50,543 bases of DNA from an uncultured bacterium (GTDB lineage: Bacteria; Bacillota; Clostridia; UBA1381). The stretch covers positions 1 to 50,543 of the forward strand of contig CAJMRL010000020.1 in assembly GCA_905215805.1 (NCBI GenBank). Reading direction: 5' to 3'. Shown here piece after piece: positions 25,747 to 34,305 of this stretch. Position 1 is the stretch's first letter. Each line of letters starts with the position of its first letter. The notes below the pieces were generated by a model that was not told the origin of the DNA, ran no database searches, and saw only the letters and a program-made list of their open reading frames with translations. The translations under genes were made by a program, and so were the position numbers.

Positions 25747-27645
25747 ATGAGAAGTAAAAAAATTATTTCACTGCTATGCGCTGTTTCTATGGGCGCAATC
25801 ACAGCAGCTTCTGCAATTCCTGCAATAGCGGCTGACGATATTTATTCATTTGACGGCTCGTCAAACAGCGGCTGGTCGGAACTTGCCGCAGGATCCATAA
25901 AAGTAGAAAATGACGATAAAGGTGACTATCTTACTATCCAGGGTTCAGGTTCCGGCAACCGCACAACAAGCTATACATTGCCGAATGCTGTTTCCGGTGA
26001 ATATGTAATAGAATTTGACACCCTTATGGCCAGAGGCAATGGTATGGGACGCATTATGCACAGTGCGCAGATTGCTTTTACAAACAATGCTACTTTTGCA
26101 TCTAACGGAGATACAAGACCCGGAGCTAACATAGTTGAAGAGGTAAATAATCAACTGTCAACAAAATATAATACTGATGGCGGTTACGGCGCGAGCATTG
26201 CAAATGCGGCTTTAAAGATCGACTTAAGACCATATATGACAAACCAATGGATGATAAATGATGATTCGACTTCTGAGCTTGTTGCATTCCCGGAAACTGC
26301 CGTTGACATTACGGATAATACATGGGTAAGAGTTCAAGCTGCCGTAAACGGTAATACTACTACTGTTAATATTATAGACAATGCAGGAAACAAGATTGTT
26401 GATAATACTGCATATACAAACGCTGAAAATTCAATCCAGTATATCTACGTTGTATCAAACAGAGGCGATTCCGGAAGTGGCTTAATAGCCCTTGACAATA
26501 TACATATTTATCAGGGTGCACCGGAAGCTCTTACAACAGATGGACTTCGCGGAGAGTCAACTATAGCTACCCCCGAGCCGCCGGCTACACTTCCGCCCAC
26601 ACCGGCTGTAAAGGAAGCGGCTCCTGTATTTACAGCTCATGAAACAGCTGAGAAGCTTTACACGCAGGACTTCAGCGCTTCAGCTGTAGGCGACGGTATC
26701 AGCCAGAAAGACTCAGCTCAGGAGGCTTATACAGGTATAGAAGGTCTTACAATGACTGTAGGTTCTCGTAATAATGATACTCAGACTTCAGCTCTTGTAG
26801 ATAAGTACGCTGATAATGTTCTCACTATTTCAGGCGGAGAATTCTCCACAAACGGCAGAGGCGCTGTAGTATCCTTGACAGATAATCTCAGTATCGCCGA
26901 AGATACCACCAAAACATCTATAATGGCGTTTGCTTTTGACGCGAGAGCGTTGAAGGACGGCGGAAGCGGCAGACTTTATTTGCTTGACAATAACACAAAT
27001 ACAGACGATAACGGCGCTTCAAGAGACATTCTCGCAGTATTCACAACTGCCGGAGACGGCGCCAACTATGCAAACGGCGATACAAAAATAGGCGTTGATG
27101 TTGATTATGCAGGCTGGAACACAGTTGCTGTTGCTGTATCGGCGGATAAATACAGAGTATATCTGAACGGAGATTATGATAACCCTGTTGTTCAGGGCAC
27201 AAAAGTAGGCGTAGGCGCTACTTCGGTTTCTGTAACTCATCTTCCGATGCTCGCAGTAACAAACGGAAAATCTACTTCATGGTCAACTGTTATGGTTGAT
27301 AATATCATGGCATACCAGATTTCAGCTTCGTTCGAGAAGAAATATCTTCCGACTATAAGCGAACCGGAACCGCCGGAGGTTGTTAAGCCTAACTTAACAT
27401 TCTCAGATGACCTTACGACTGTTACATCAGATATAGCTTCTGACGATGTAGTAATCATCAAAGCAAGCTATGAGAACGACAGACTTAAATCTGTTGAAAG
27501 TGTTAAAGGTCTCAGCGCAGGTCAGAACGCTCTCACCTGGACAAACGCTCCTGTTGAAGGCGACAAAGTAATAGCTCTTTCAAGCATTTCAGATATTGAA
27601 CCGCTTCTTGAAGAAGCAGCAGGTCTCACTACTGCAGCTGAATAA
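25747..27645 (+). CDS. Secreted two-domain beta-sandwich protein, probable carbohydrate binder
   Basis: A 632-residue exported protein. The signal peptide ends near AIA-AD (about 28). Two jelly-roll, LamG-like regions (about 30-250 and 290-530) are joined by a Pro/Thr linker (about 262-285). No catalytic motif is visible. Residues about 548-632 form the same repeat domain as the N-terminus of the 1410-residue protein upstream (both show ASYE, DRLKS or GRLKS, AG, DKV and IEPL). The likely role is surface binding of plant glycan. The ribosome binding site is AAGGGAG. It has its own promoter, structured leader and terminator. Confidence 0.78.
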   Translation: MRSKKIISLLCAVSMGAITAASAIPAIAADDIYSFDGSSNSGWSELAAGSIKVENDDKGDYLTIQGSGSGNRTTSYTLPNAVSGEYVIEFDTLMARGNGMGRIMHSAQIAFTNNATFASNGDTRPGANIVEEVNNQLSTKYNTDGGYGASIANAALKIDLRPYMTNQWMINDDSTSELVAFPETAVDITDNTWVRVQAAVNGNTTTVNIIDNAGNKIVDNTAYTNAENSIQYIYVVSNRGDSGSGLIALDNIHIYQGAPEALTTDGLRGESTIATPEPPATLPPTPAVKEAAPVFTAHETAEKLYTQDFSASAVGDGISQKDSAQEAYTGIEGLTMTVGSRNNDTQTSALVDKYADNVLTISGGEFSTNGRGAVVSLTDNLSIAEDTTKTSIMAFAFDARALKDGGSGRLYLLDNNTNTDDNGASRDILAVFTTAGDGANYANGDTKIGVDVDYAGWNTVAVAVSADKYRVYLNGDYDNPVVQGTKVGVGATSVSVTHLPMLAVTNGKSTSWSTVMVDNIMAYQISASFEKKYLPTISEPEPPEVVKPNLTFSDDLTTVTSDIASDDVVIIKASYENDRLKSVESVKGLSAGQNALTWTNAPVEGDKVIALSSISDIEPLLEEAAGLTTAAE

Positions 27646-27658
27646 AGCAAAAACATTT

Positions 27659-27688
27659 AACGGACAGAGATATCTGTCCGTTTTTTTT
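27659..27688 (+). terminator. Intrinsic terminator after the 632-residue protein
   Basis: The stem CGGACAGA / TCTGTCCG (27661-27668, 27673-27680) with loop GATA is followed by eight T. Confidence 0.93.
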
Positions 27689-27785
27689 GCGCATATTTTT
27701 CTTTCAATACTCCCTTTATATAAAAATGCGCTCGTTTTTTGTCAAAATATACAGATAATCTTAATAAATTTTTACATAAAAGCTA

Positions 27786-27814
27786 TTGAAAAATTGTAAA
27801 AAGTATTGTATAAT
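27786..27814 (+). promoter_or_regulatory. Promoter for phosphoglucomutase
   Basis: TTGAAA (27786-27791), 17-bp spacer, TATAAT (27809-27814). The start codon is 33 nt downstream. Confidence 0.8.
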
Positions 27815-27847
27815 ATATATAGAAAATAAACATGGAGGCGACCTACG

Positions 27848-29563
27848 ATGGGCTACAAAGATACATATAATGAATGGCTTGCTTCGGATGTGGTTGATGA
27901 AGCGTCAAAGGCCGAACTAAAAAATATAGCGGACGACGAAAAGGAAATAGAAGAACGTTTTTACCGCACTCTTGAATTTGGAACAGCAGGAATGAGAGGA
28001 GTTCTCGGTGCAGGAACTAACAGAATTAACATATATAACGTAAGACAGGCAAGCTACGGTGTTTCCGTTTATGTAAATAATAACGGAGCAGAAGCTGCCG
28101 CAAAGGGCGTTCTTATAGGCTATGACACGCGTCACTTCTCGCGTGAGTTCGCACAAGAAACCGCAAAGGTTCTTGCTAACGAGGGAATAAAGGTATACCT
28201 GTTTGACACTGTACATTCGGTTCCGGAGGTATCCTTCGGTATTAGAGAGCTGGGCTGCGCAGCCGGTGTTATGATAACAGCATCTCATAATCCCAAGGAA
28301 TACAACGGTTATAAGGTATACGGTCCCGACGGCGGACAGCTCCCGCCCGAGGCTGTTCAGACAGTCATTGATGCTATGGGCTCTATCAATATCTTTGATG
28401 TAAAATTCACTGATCTTGATGATGCGATAAATTCGGGAAAGGTTGAGATAGTAGGTCCGGAACTTAACGAAAAGTTCCTTCAGACAGTACAGACTCAGCA
28501 GCAGAATCCCGAGGCTGTAACTGCTGTTGCAGATACATTCAAGCTTATATACACACCGTTCCATGGTACAGGCTCACGTCCTGTAAAGGAAATTTTGAAG
28601 AGAATAGGCTTTAAAAATGTTCTCGTTGTTAAGGAGCAGGATACTGAGGACGGAGATTTCCCGACCGTTAAATCACCGAATCCCGAAAATAAAGAGGGCT
28701 TCACGATCGCTATTGAAATTGCAAAGCAAAACGACGTTGACGTTATCATAGGTACAGACCCCGACTGTGACCGCGTAGGTATAGTTGTACGCGACGCTGA
28801 AGGTCAGTACCGCACACTCACAGGCAACCAGACAGGCGCTTTACTTGTTGATTATATACTTCGCTCAAAGCAGGAAAAGGGTACTCTTCCGCAAAACGGA
28901 ATGGTTATAAAAACTATCGTTACTACCGAGCTTGCCGCGGCAATAGCTCATTCATACGGAATGGAGTGCATGAGTCTTCTTACGGGCTTTAAGTATATAG
29001 GCGAAAAAATGACAGAGTTTACCGAAAAGCAGAATTATACATATCTTATCGGCTTTGAGGAAAGCTACGGATACCTCGTTGGTAATCACGCCCGCGACAA
29101 GGACGGCGTTGTAGCCTCCATGCTTATCGCTGAAATGGCTGCTTATTATGCGCAGAAAGGTAAATCTCTCTATGAGGCATTGCAGGACATTTACAAGAAA
29201 TACGGCTTCTACGCTGAAAAAACCGTATCCTTTACCATGCCCGGTAAGGACGGAATGGAGAAAATGGCAAATATTCTTGCAGGCTTGAGAACAAATCCGC
29301 CTAAGAGCGCAAACGGCATGGATATTGTTAAATATACGGATTACAAGGAGCAGACGATCATGCTCGTTGACGGAAGTGAGCTTCCGAAATCCAATGTTCT
29401 GAGATACGACCTCTCCGACGGAAAGACATACTTTATAATAAGACCTTCCGGTACGGAACCTAAAATTAAAATTTATCTCGGTTCAAATGCCGAAACATTT
29501 GACGCGGCTATGGAAACCGTTGATGCGGTTTTAGCTGATGTTAAAGAGCAGCTTGGATTATAA
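27848..29563 (+). CDS. pgcA: Phosphoglucomutase / phosphomannomutase
   Basis: A 571-residue alpha-D-phosphohexomutase that interconverts glucose-1-phosphate and glucose-6-phosphate (or the mannose forms). The phosphoserine loop is MITASHNPKEYNGYK (Ser about 144), the metal loop is GTDPDCDRVGI (about 305), the sugar-binding loop is GFEESYGY (about 400) and the phosphate loop is RPSGTEPKIKIY (about 535). The length fits the Firmicute PgcA type (570-580). GGAGG precedes the start. It may supply glucose-1-phosphate for glycogen or cell-wall sugars, or process sugar from malQ action; it is transcribed alone. Confidence 0.94.
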   Translation: MGYKDTYNEWLASDVVDEASKAELKNIADDEKEIEERFYRTLEFGTAGMRGVLGAGTNRINIYNVRQASYGVSVYVNNNGAEAAAKGVLIGYDTRHFSREFAQETAKVLANEGIKVYLFDTVHSVPEVSFGIRELGCAAGVMITASHNPKEYNGYKVYGPDGGQLPPEAVQTVIDAMGSINIFDVKFTDLDDAINSGKVEIVGPELNEKFLQTVQTQQQNPEAVTAVADTFKLIYTPFHGTGSRPVKEILKRIGFKNVLVVKEQDTEDGDFPTVKSPNPENKEGFTIAIEIAKQNDVDVIIGTDPDCDRVGIVVRDAEGQYRTLTGNQTGALLVDYILRSKQEKGTLPQNGMVIKTIVTTELAAAIAHSYGMECMSLLTGFKYIGEKMTEFTEKQNYTYLIGFEESYGYLVGNHARDKDGVVASMLIAEMAAYYAQKGKSLYEALQDIYKKYGFYAEKTVSFTMPGKDGMEKMANILAGLRTNPPKSANGMDIVKYTDYKEQTIMLVDGSELPKSNVLRYDLSDGKTYFIIRPSGTEPKIKIYLGSNAETFDAAMETVDAVLADVKEQLGL

Positions 29564-29596
29564 TAATATTAAAACTTAATATTTAAAAATTTAATA

Positions 29597-29628
29597 GAAA
29601 ATACCGTGCAAAACAGCACGGTATTTTC
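29597..29628. terminator. 13-bp hairpin after pgcA
   Basis: A perfect stem GAAAATACCGTGC / GCACGGTATTTTC (29597-29609, 29616-29628) with loop AAAACA. The lower stem is A/T so the 3' arm supplies TTTT on both strands; it most likely ends pgcA. Confidence 0.8.
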
Positions 29629-29673
29629 ATTTGATTCGCGAATTTTATTTAATTCATGCATTTGCCTTAGCGT

Positions 29674-29707
29674 AAAAAAATACTGCATAAAGCTTAGCTT
29701 TATGCAG
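29674..29707 (-). terminator. Terminator of the ribosomal cluster
   Basis: On the minus strand an 11-bp stem CTGCATAAAGC / GCTTTATGCAG with a 3-nt loop is followed by TATTTTTTT. It lies 19 nt after the rplQ stop. Confidence 0.88.
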
Positions 29708-29725
29708 CACATATATTCTCTAATA

Positions 29726-30070
29726 TTAGTCAACCAAAGCCAAAACTGCCATTTCAGCAGCGTCACCGCGTCTTGGACCGAGCTTTGCAATAGTTGTATA
29801 TCCGCCGTTTCTTTCAGCATACTTAGGAGCGATCTCTGCGAACAATTTCGTAACGACATCCTCCTCGGTAATGAAAGCCAAAGCCTGACGGCGTGAAGCA
29901 AGAGTATTCTTCTTGCCGAGAGTAATCATTTTTTCAGCAAGAGCCTGAGTTTCCTTTGCTCTTGTGACGGTTGTCTCTATTCTGCCATACTTGAGAAAAT
30001 TAGTAACAAGACTTCTCAAAAGAGCTTTTCTCTGGTCGGTAGGCAGATTTAACTTTCTTGTTCCGGGCAT
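29726..30070 (-). CDS. rplQ: 50S ribosomal protein L17
   Basis: A 114-residue protein with the L17 start MPGTRKLNLPTDQRKALL and the conserved GRIETTVTRAKE. It binds 23S rRNA near the exit tunnel. The length is typical. It is the last gene of the cluster, 17 nt after rpoA. Confidence 0.97.
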   Translation of the reverse strand: MPGTRKLNLPTDQRKALLRSLVTNFLKYGRIETTVTRAKETQALAEKMITLGKKNTLASRRQALAFITEEDVVTKLFAEIAPKYAERNGGYTTIAKLGPRRGDAAEMAVLALVD

Positions 30071-30087
30071 ACCATTAACCTCCTATA

Positions 30088-31038
30088 TTATTCCTCTTCC
30101 TTTTTAAGGTAAAGACCTAATCCTTGTAATTTATTTATAACTTCATCAAGCGATTTTCTTCCGAGATTTCTTACCTTCATCATGTCCTCCTCAGACTTGT
30201 TGGTAAGATCCTCTACCGTATTTATACCGGCACGCTTCAAGCAGTTGTAAGAACGAACTGACAAATCCAGTTCCTCTATTGTCATTTCAAGAACCTTTTC
30301 CTTCTTGTTCTCTGTGGGTTCAACCATAATTTCGGTATTCTTTGCATCATCCGAAAGATCGACAAAGAGCTTAAGAAGGTCATTCATGATTTTAGCCGCC
30401 AATGAAACCGCTTCATCAGGCTTTATGGTTGCATTGGTCCAAACCTCAACCGAAAGCTTTTCGCGGTCCGTATAGGCACCTACACGAGTATTTTCAACTG
30501 TATAGTTAACCTTTTCTACAGGCGTATAGATAGAATCTACCGGAATCACTCCAATAGCCGGCTGCATATTCTGCTTATTCTTTTCAGCACTTACATAGCC
30601 TCTTCCCTTTGAAAGAGTGATCTCCATATAAAGCCTTGCTTCATCATTAAGCGTTGCAATATGCAAATCGGGATTAAGAATCTCAACATCGCTGTCTCTC
30701 TTTATATCCCCTGCCGTAATTTCCTGCGCACCCTTAGCTTCGATGTACACAGTTTTAGGAACATCACTATGAAGCTTTATAGCAAGCTTCTTGATGTTCA
30801 ATATAATTTCCGTAACATCTTCCGTCACACCGGGAACAGTAGAAAACTCATGTTGTACGCCCTCAATTTTGATCGAGGTTGCCGCAGCGCCCGGCAGTGA
30901 TGACAATAAAATTCTTCTCAAAGAATTTCCGAGCGTAGTTCCGTAACCGCGCTCGAGCGGCGATACGATGAATTTACCGTATCTTCCGTCCTCCGCCATG
31001 TCAACAAGCTCAATGTTCGGCTTCTCCATTTCTATCAT
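30088..31038 (-). CDS. rpoA: DNA-directed RNA polymerase alpha subunit
   Basis: A 316-residue protein. The N-terminal domain (about 1-230) dimerises and starts assembly of the polymerase; LERGYGTTLGNSLRRILLSS is its core motif. A charged linker leads to the C-terminal domain (about 250-310) with LDLSVRSYNCLKRAGI and RNLGRKSLDEV, which contacts UP-element DNA and activators. Length and position before rplQ are standard. Confidence 0.98.
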   Translation of the reverse strand: MIEMEKPNIELVDMAEDGRYGKFIVSPLERGYGTTLGNSLRRILLSSLPGAAATSIKIEGVQHEFSTVPGVTEDVTEIILNIKKLAIKLHSDVPKTVYIEAKGAQEITAGDIKRDSDVEILNPDLHIATLNDEARLYMEITLSKGRGYVSAEKNKQNMQPAIGVIPVDSIYTPVEKVNYTVENTRVGAYTDREKLSVEVWTNATIKPDEAVSLAAKIMNDLLKLFVDLSDDAKNTEIMVEPTENKKEKVLEMTIEELDLSVRSYNCLKRAGINTVEDLTNKSEEDMMKVRNLGRKSLDEVINKLQGLGLYLKKEEE

Positions 31039-31062
31039 TCAGAACCCTCCTTTTATATTAAA

Positions 31063-31094
31063 GCGGAGCGCAGCACGCATATGCGCGCAGCCGC
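31063..31094 (-). other. GC-rich hairpin in the rpsD-rpoA gap
   Basis: On the minus-strand RNA, GCGG/CCGC encloses GCGCGC / GCGUGC with loop AUAU. No T-run follows. It sits in a 102-nt gap, long for this cluster, and may mark RNA processing or control. Confidence 0.5.
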
Positions 31095-31140
31095 CACTGC
31101 AAACATGTATCTATATCCACTTACCGAGGGTAAAATGTTA

Positions 31141-31734
31141 TTATTTCGAGTACAACTCGACGATAAGATGCTCGGCTACCTCGTAGTCAATATCATCTCT
31201 TTCGGAAAGTCTGATTACCTTGCCTGTAAGAGTATCTCTGTTCATGTCAAGCCATGCCGGAATAACTCTCTTTGCATTTGTTTCAACGATTTCCTTGATT
31301 CTTACAGAATTCCTGCTCTTTTCTCTTACTGAGATAACATCGCCCGGCTTTACGAGAATTGACGGAATATCAACTATTTTGCCGTTTAATGTGATGTGTC
31401 CGTGATTTACAAGCTGTCTTGCTTCACGTCTTGTGTTTGCAAGTCCGAGTCTGTATACTACGTTGTCCAATCTTGATTCAAGAATCTGAAGAAGCATTTC
31501 ACCTGTAATGCCGTTTCTCTTTGTTGCCATTACATAGTACTTTCTGAACTGCTTCTCAAGAACGCCGTAAATGAACTTAACCTTCTGCTTCTCGTTAAGC
31601 TGAAGTCCATATTCCGACTGCTTTCTTCTTGACTGCTTAGGGTTCTTTTTTGAACTCTTGTCTATACCCATTGTGCCCGGTGTGATGCCCAATGTTCTGC
31701 ATCTTTTCAATACCGGCTGTATATTTCTGGCCAT
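31141..31734 (-). CDS. rpsD: 30S ribosomal protein S4
   Basis: A 197-residue primary 16S rRNA-binding protein. The C-terminal S4 RNA-binding domain has LDNVVYRLGLANTRREARQL and VNHGHITLNG. The N-terminus lacks the four-cysteine zinc site, so this is the zinc-free form, unlike S14 and L36 in the same cluster. In many bacteria S4 represses its own operon by binding the leader. Confidence 0.97.
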   Translation of the reverse strand: MARNIQPVLKRCRTLGITPGTMGIDKSSKKNPKQSRRKQSEYGLQLNEKQKVKFIYGVLEKQFRKYYVMATKRNGITGEMLLQILESRLDNVVYRLGLANTRREARQLVNHGHITLNGKIVDIPSILVKPGDVISVREKSRNSVRIKEIVETNAKRVIPAWLDMNRDTLTGKVIRLSERDDIDYEVAEHLIVELYSK

Positions 31735-31768
31735 GCTCTGTTTTCCTCCTTTAATAATTTATCGTCAA

Positions 31769-32167
31769 TCAGACTCTTCTTCTCTTCGGCGGTCTGCATC
31801 CGTTATGAGGAATCGGAGTTACATCCTTAATCATTGTAACCTCAAGACCTGTTGCCTGCAGCGCACGAATTGCAGCCTCACGGCCTGCGCCCGGTCCCTT
31901 TACGTAAACCTCAACTGTCTTCATTCCATGCTCCATAGCCGCTTTTGCAGCTGTTTCAGCAGCTGTCTGAGCAGCGAACGGAGTGCTCTTTCTTGAACCG
32001 CGGAAGCCTAAGCCGCCTGCGCTTGCCCATGAAATTGCATTTCCGGCTGTATCTGTAATTGTAACGATTGTATTATTAAAGGTCGAGCGGATATGCGCCG
32101 CGCCTTTTTCAACATTCTTTCTGTCACGTCTTCTTGTACGTGTAGCTCTTTTTGCTACCTTAGCCAT
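31769..32167 (-). CDS. rpsK: 30S ribosomal protein S11
   Basis: A 132-residue platform protein of the small subunit. NTIVTITDTAGNAISWASAG and the C-terminal PHNGCRPPKRRRV are characteristic. Spacing to rpsM is 18 nt. Confidence 0.98.
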   Translation of the reverse strand: MAKVAKRATRTRRRDRKNVEKGAAHIRSTFNNTIVTITDTAGNAISWASAGGLGFRGSRKSTPFAAQTAAETAAKAAMEHGMKTVEVYVKGPGAGREAAIRALQATGLEVTMIKDVTPIPHNGCRPPKRRRV

Positions 32168-32185
32168 TTAGCTTACCCTCCCTTA

Positions 32186-32554
32186 TTATTTCTTCTTTCC
32201 TGCAATTGTTCTTGCGGGACCCTTACGGGTTCTGGCATTGTTCTTTGTATTCTGTCCTCTTACCGGAAGACCCTTTCTGTGTCTGATACCTCTGTAGCAT
32301 CCGATTTCCATCAATCTCTTGATGTCCAATGCAACCTGTCTTCTCAAATCACCCTCAACTGTATACTCAGCATCAATGATTTCACGAAGCTTATTCACCT
32401 CTGCATCAGTAAGGTCCTTAACACGTGTATCCGGATTTATTCCGCTCTGAGCGAGGATCTTTCTCGAACTCGGAACGCCAATGCCGTAGATATAGGTAAG
32501 ACCAATCTCAACTCTCTTTTCCTTTGGTAAATCAACACCTGCTATTCTTGCCAT
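32186..32554 (-). CDS. rpsM: 30S ribosomal protein S13
   Basis: A 122-residue head protein of the small subunit that contacts the P-site tRNA and the L5 bridge. It shows MARIAGVDLPKEKRVEIGL, a helix-two-turn-helix region, RRQVALDIKRLMEIGCYRG and the basic tail. It follows an unusually long 295-nt gap after rpmJ that holds its own promoter-like sequence. Confidence 0.98.
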   Translation of the reverse strand: MARIAGVDLPKEKRVEIGLTYIYGIGVPSSRKILAQSGINPDTRVKDLTDAEVNKLREIIDAEYTVEGDLRRQVALDIKRLMEIGCYRGIRHRKGLPVRGQNTKNNARTRKGPARTIAGKKK

Positions 32555-32849
32555 ACTTTTCTACACCTCCATTTAATTTAAAGATATCATCAAAAATTTT
32601 ATAGTGTTGCTTTCGGAGCTTATTAATAAAGCATCCATATATTTATTACAACCTGTCCGCGTGTTGCGTACAGGAAATAACCGAATTTATCAGTATTTGG
32701 GCATAACTATACTCAAAACCATAACAATTATTATACCCTATTTTTTCATATAAATTGTTCCCATATCAGTACAAAACGAAATTTTTTTTCATTTTTCACC
32801 ATTTGAATCAATGAAAAAAAATTTCGTCATGCAATAAAAAACCATATAA
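32555..32849 (-). promoter_or_regulatory. 295-nt gap before rpsM with internal promoter core and inverted repeats
   Basis: On the minus strand, TATAAT (32735-32730) is preceded by AATAGGG and an AT tract nearly the same as in the S10 promoter at 46311. The -35 position is degenerate (ACAATT at 17 bp). Upstream, a perfect 18-bp AT-rich inverted repeat (32776-32793, 32810-32827) follows rpmJ and could end or pause transcription. Downstream, CCTGT/ACAGG with an inner CGC/GCG (32652-32674) could fold in the leader. S4 control of this sub-operon is possible but not shown. Confidence 0.5.
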
Positions 32850-32963
32850 TTAACCCTGCTTCTGCTTATGCTTCGGGTTTTCGCAAATTACCATTATCTT
32901 GCCTTTTCTCTTTATGATTTTGCACTTTTCGCAAATCGGTTTTACTGACGGACGTACTTTCAT
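32850..32963 (-). CDS. rpmJ: 50S ribosomal protein L36
   Basis: A 37-residue protein starting MKVRPSVKPICEKCKIIKRK and ending HKQKQG. The zinc ligands C-x2-C-x12-C-x4-H are complete, so this is the zinc-binding type. A GGAGG site precedes the start. It lies between infA and rpsM as in other Bacillota. Confidence 0.97.
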   Translation of the reverse strand: MKVRPSVKPICEKCKIIKRKGKIMVICENPKHKQKQG

Positions 32964-33032
32964 TATAATTACCTCCTGTTTCCGTTTATAACCAAGCAAT
33001 TACAAAACTGCGCTTCACAACTGCTTACTATA

Positions 33033-33254
33033 TTATTTTGAACGCCATGTGATACGGCCTCTTGTAAGATCATAAGGACTCAATTCAAGTTTTACCTTAT
33101 CTCCCGGCAATATCTTTATAAAGTTCATTCTCAGCTTGCCTGAAATATGTGCCAATATCTGGTGACCATTTTCAAGCTCTACTTTAAACATCGCGTTAGG
33201 CAAAGTTTCCTTTACAATGCCCTCAACTTCAATTATATCATCACTTTTAGCCAT
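33033..33254 (-). CDS. infA: Translation initiation factor IF-1
   Basis: A 73-residue single S1-like OB fold that binds the A site of the 30S subunit during initiation. It shows EVEGIVKETLPNAMFKVELE and the end SPYDLTRGRITWRSK. Length and position are standard. Confidence 0.98.
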   Translation of the reverse strand: MAKSDDIIEVEGIVKETLPNAMFKVELENGHQILAHISGKLRMNFIKILPGDKVKLELSPYDLTRGRITWRSK

Positions 33255-33262
33255 GATTCCTC

Positions 33263-33541
33263 CTACACACCTAAAGGTGTATTTTCCCGTGAACTCGCCA
33301 ATGCCTTTCGCACCTCAGCGTTTGAAACCTTTCCTGTATCCGCAAGCTTTGCCGCAACAAATTCGGAAACCTTTTCGCTCGCCTGTATGTGCTTGAGCTT
33401 CTTTTTTTTCGGACGGTCAACCTTTCTTATATCACCGTCTGCAAGGAACACAAATTCTCCGTCTTTTGAAATAACGATGAATTCCGTCCCCTTATCGCGT
33501 CCCGCTATGGAACGTACTATAGAACCCGCTTTGATTTCCAT
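33263..33541 (-). CDS. KOW domain RNA-binding protein (L14e-like)
   Basis: A 92-residue protein beginning MEIKAGSIVRSIAGRDKGTE, a KOW motif that binds RNA, followed by KKKKLKHI and a helical end. Bacillota carry such a gene between map and infA (ybzG in B. subtilis), and it is often named ribosomal protein L14e-like. Its role is not well set; a ribosome-linked function is inferred from position. I chose ATG at 33541 because of GAGG just upstream; a longer frame from 33580 overlaps map. Confidence 0.85.
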   Translation of the reverse strand: MEIKAGSIVRSIAGRDKGTEFIVISKDGEFVFLADGDIRKVDRPKKKKLKHIQASEKVSEFVAAKLADTGKVSNAEVRKALASSRENTPLGV

Positions 33542-33551
33542 ACCGCACCTC

Positions 33552-34298
33552 TTAAAGCGTAAGTATTTCGCAGCCTTCACGAGTTACTATAACCGTATTT
33601 TCATAGTGAGCCGCCAAACTGCCATCATCCGTAACAACGGTCCAGTCATCATCCAACACACTTACATGATAATCACCCGCCGTTATCATAGGCTCTATCG
33701 CCAGCGCCATTCCTGCCGCAAGCTTAACACCGTGTCCCGCCTTTCCGAAATTCGGAACGCTTGGATCCTCGTGCATATCTCTGCCTATGCCGTGACCTAC
33801 CAAGTCACGCACTACTCCGAATCCATGCTTTTCAACATAATTCTGAATAGCCGATGAAACATCACCTAATTTAGCACCATGTCTGACATATTTTATTCCC
33901 TCAAAAAAGCTTTCCCGTGCCACATCTATAAGCTTCTGAGCCTCGGGGCTGATTTTCCCTACCGCAAATGTTCTTGCAGCATCGCTGTTCCAGCCGTCAA
34001 GCTCGCAGCCAAGATCGATACTTATTATATCGCCTTCATGAAGTATGCAGCGCTTATTCGGTATGCCATGAACAACCTCATCGTTGACCGAGGCGCATAT
34101 ACTTGCCGGATAGCCGCCGTAATTGAGGAAATTCGGTCTTGCACCTCTTGAAGTATAAAAATCATATGCAATCTTATCAAGCTGCTTTGTGTTGACTCCC
34201 GGCTTAATATGTTCTTCAAGGATTTCCAAAAGCTCCTTTGTCAAAGCACATGATTTTCTCATTTTTTCGACCTGTTTTGCTGATTTAATGGTTATCAT
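33552..34298 (-). CDS. map: Methionine aminopeptidase type I
   Basis: A 248-residue metalloenzyme that removes the N-terminal Met from new proteins. The metal ligands are visible in order: Asp in IISIDLGCELDGWNSDAART (two Asp), His in GHGIGRDMHEDP, Glu in AIEPMI and Glu in ENTVIVT. Length fits the short bacterial type. It starts 7 nt after adk. Confidence 0.97.
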   Translation of the reverse strand: MITIKSAKQVEKMRKSCALTKELLEILEEHIKPGVNTKQLDKIAYDFYTSRGARPNFLNYGGYPASICASVNDEVVHGIPNKRCILHEGDIISIDLGCELDGWNSDAARTFAVGKISPEAQKLIDVARESFFEGIKYVRHGAKLGDVSSAIQNYVEKHGFGVVRDLVGHGIGRDMHEDPSVPNFGKAGHGVKLAAGMALAIEPMITAGDYHVSVLDDDWTVVTDDGSLAAHYENTVIVTREGCEILTL

Positions 34299-34305
34299 TC
34301 AGATC

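Noticed and set aside
33147..33857. 236-codon plus-strand frame across infA, KOW gene and map
   Set aside because: It is antisense to three well-supported genes and resembles no protein.
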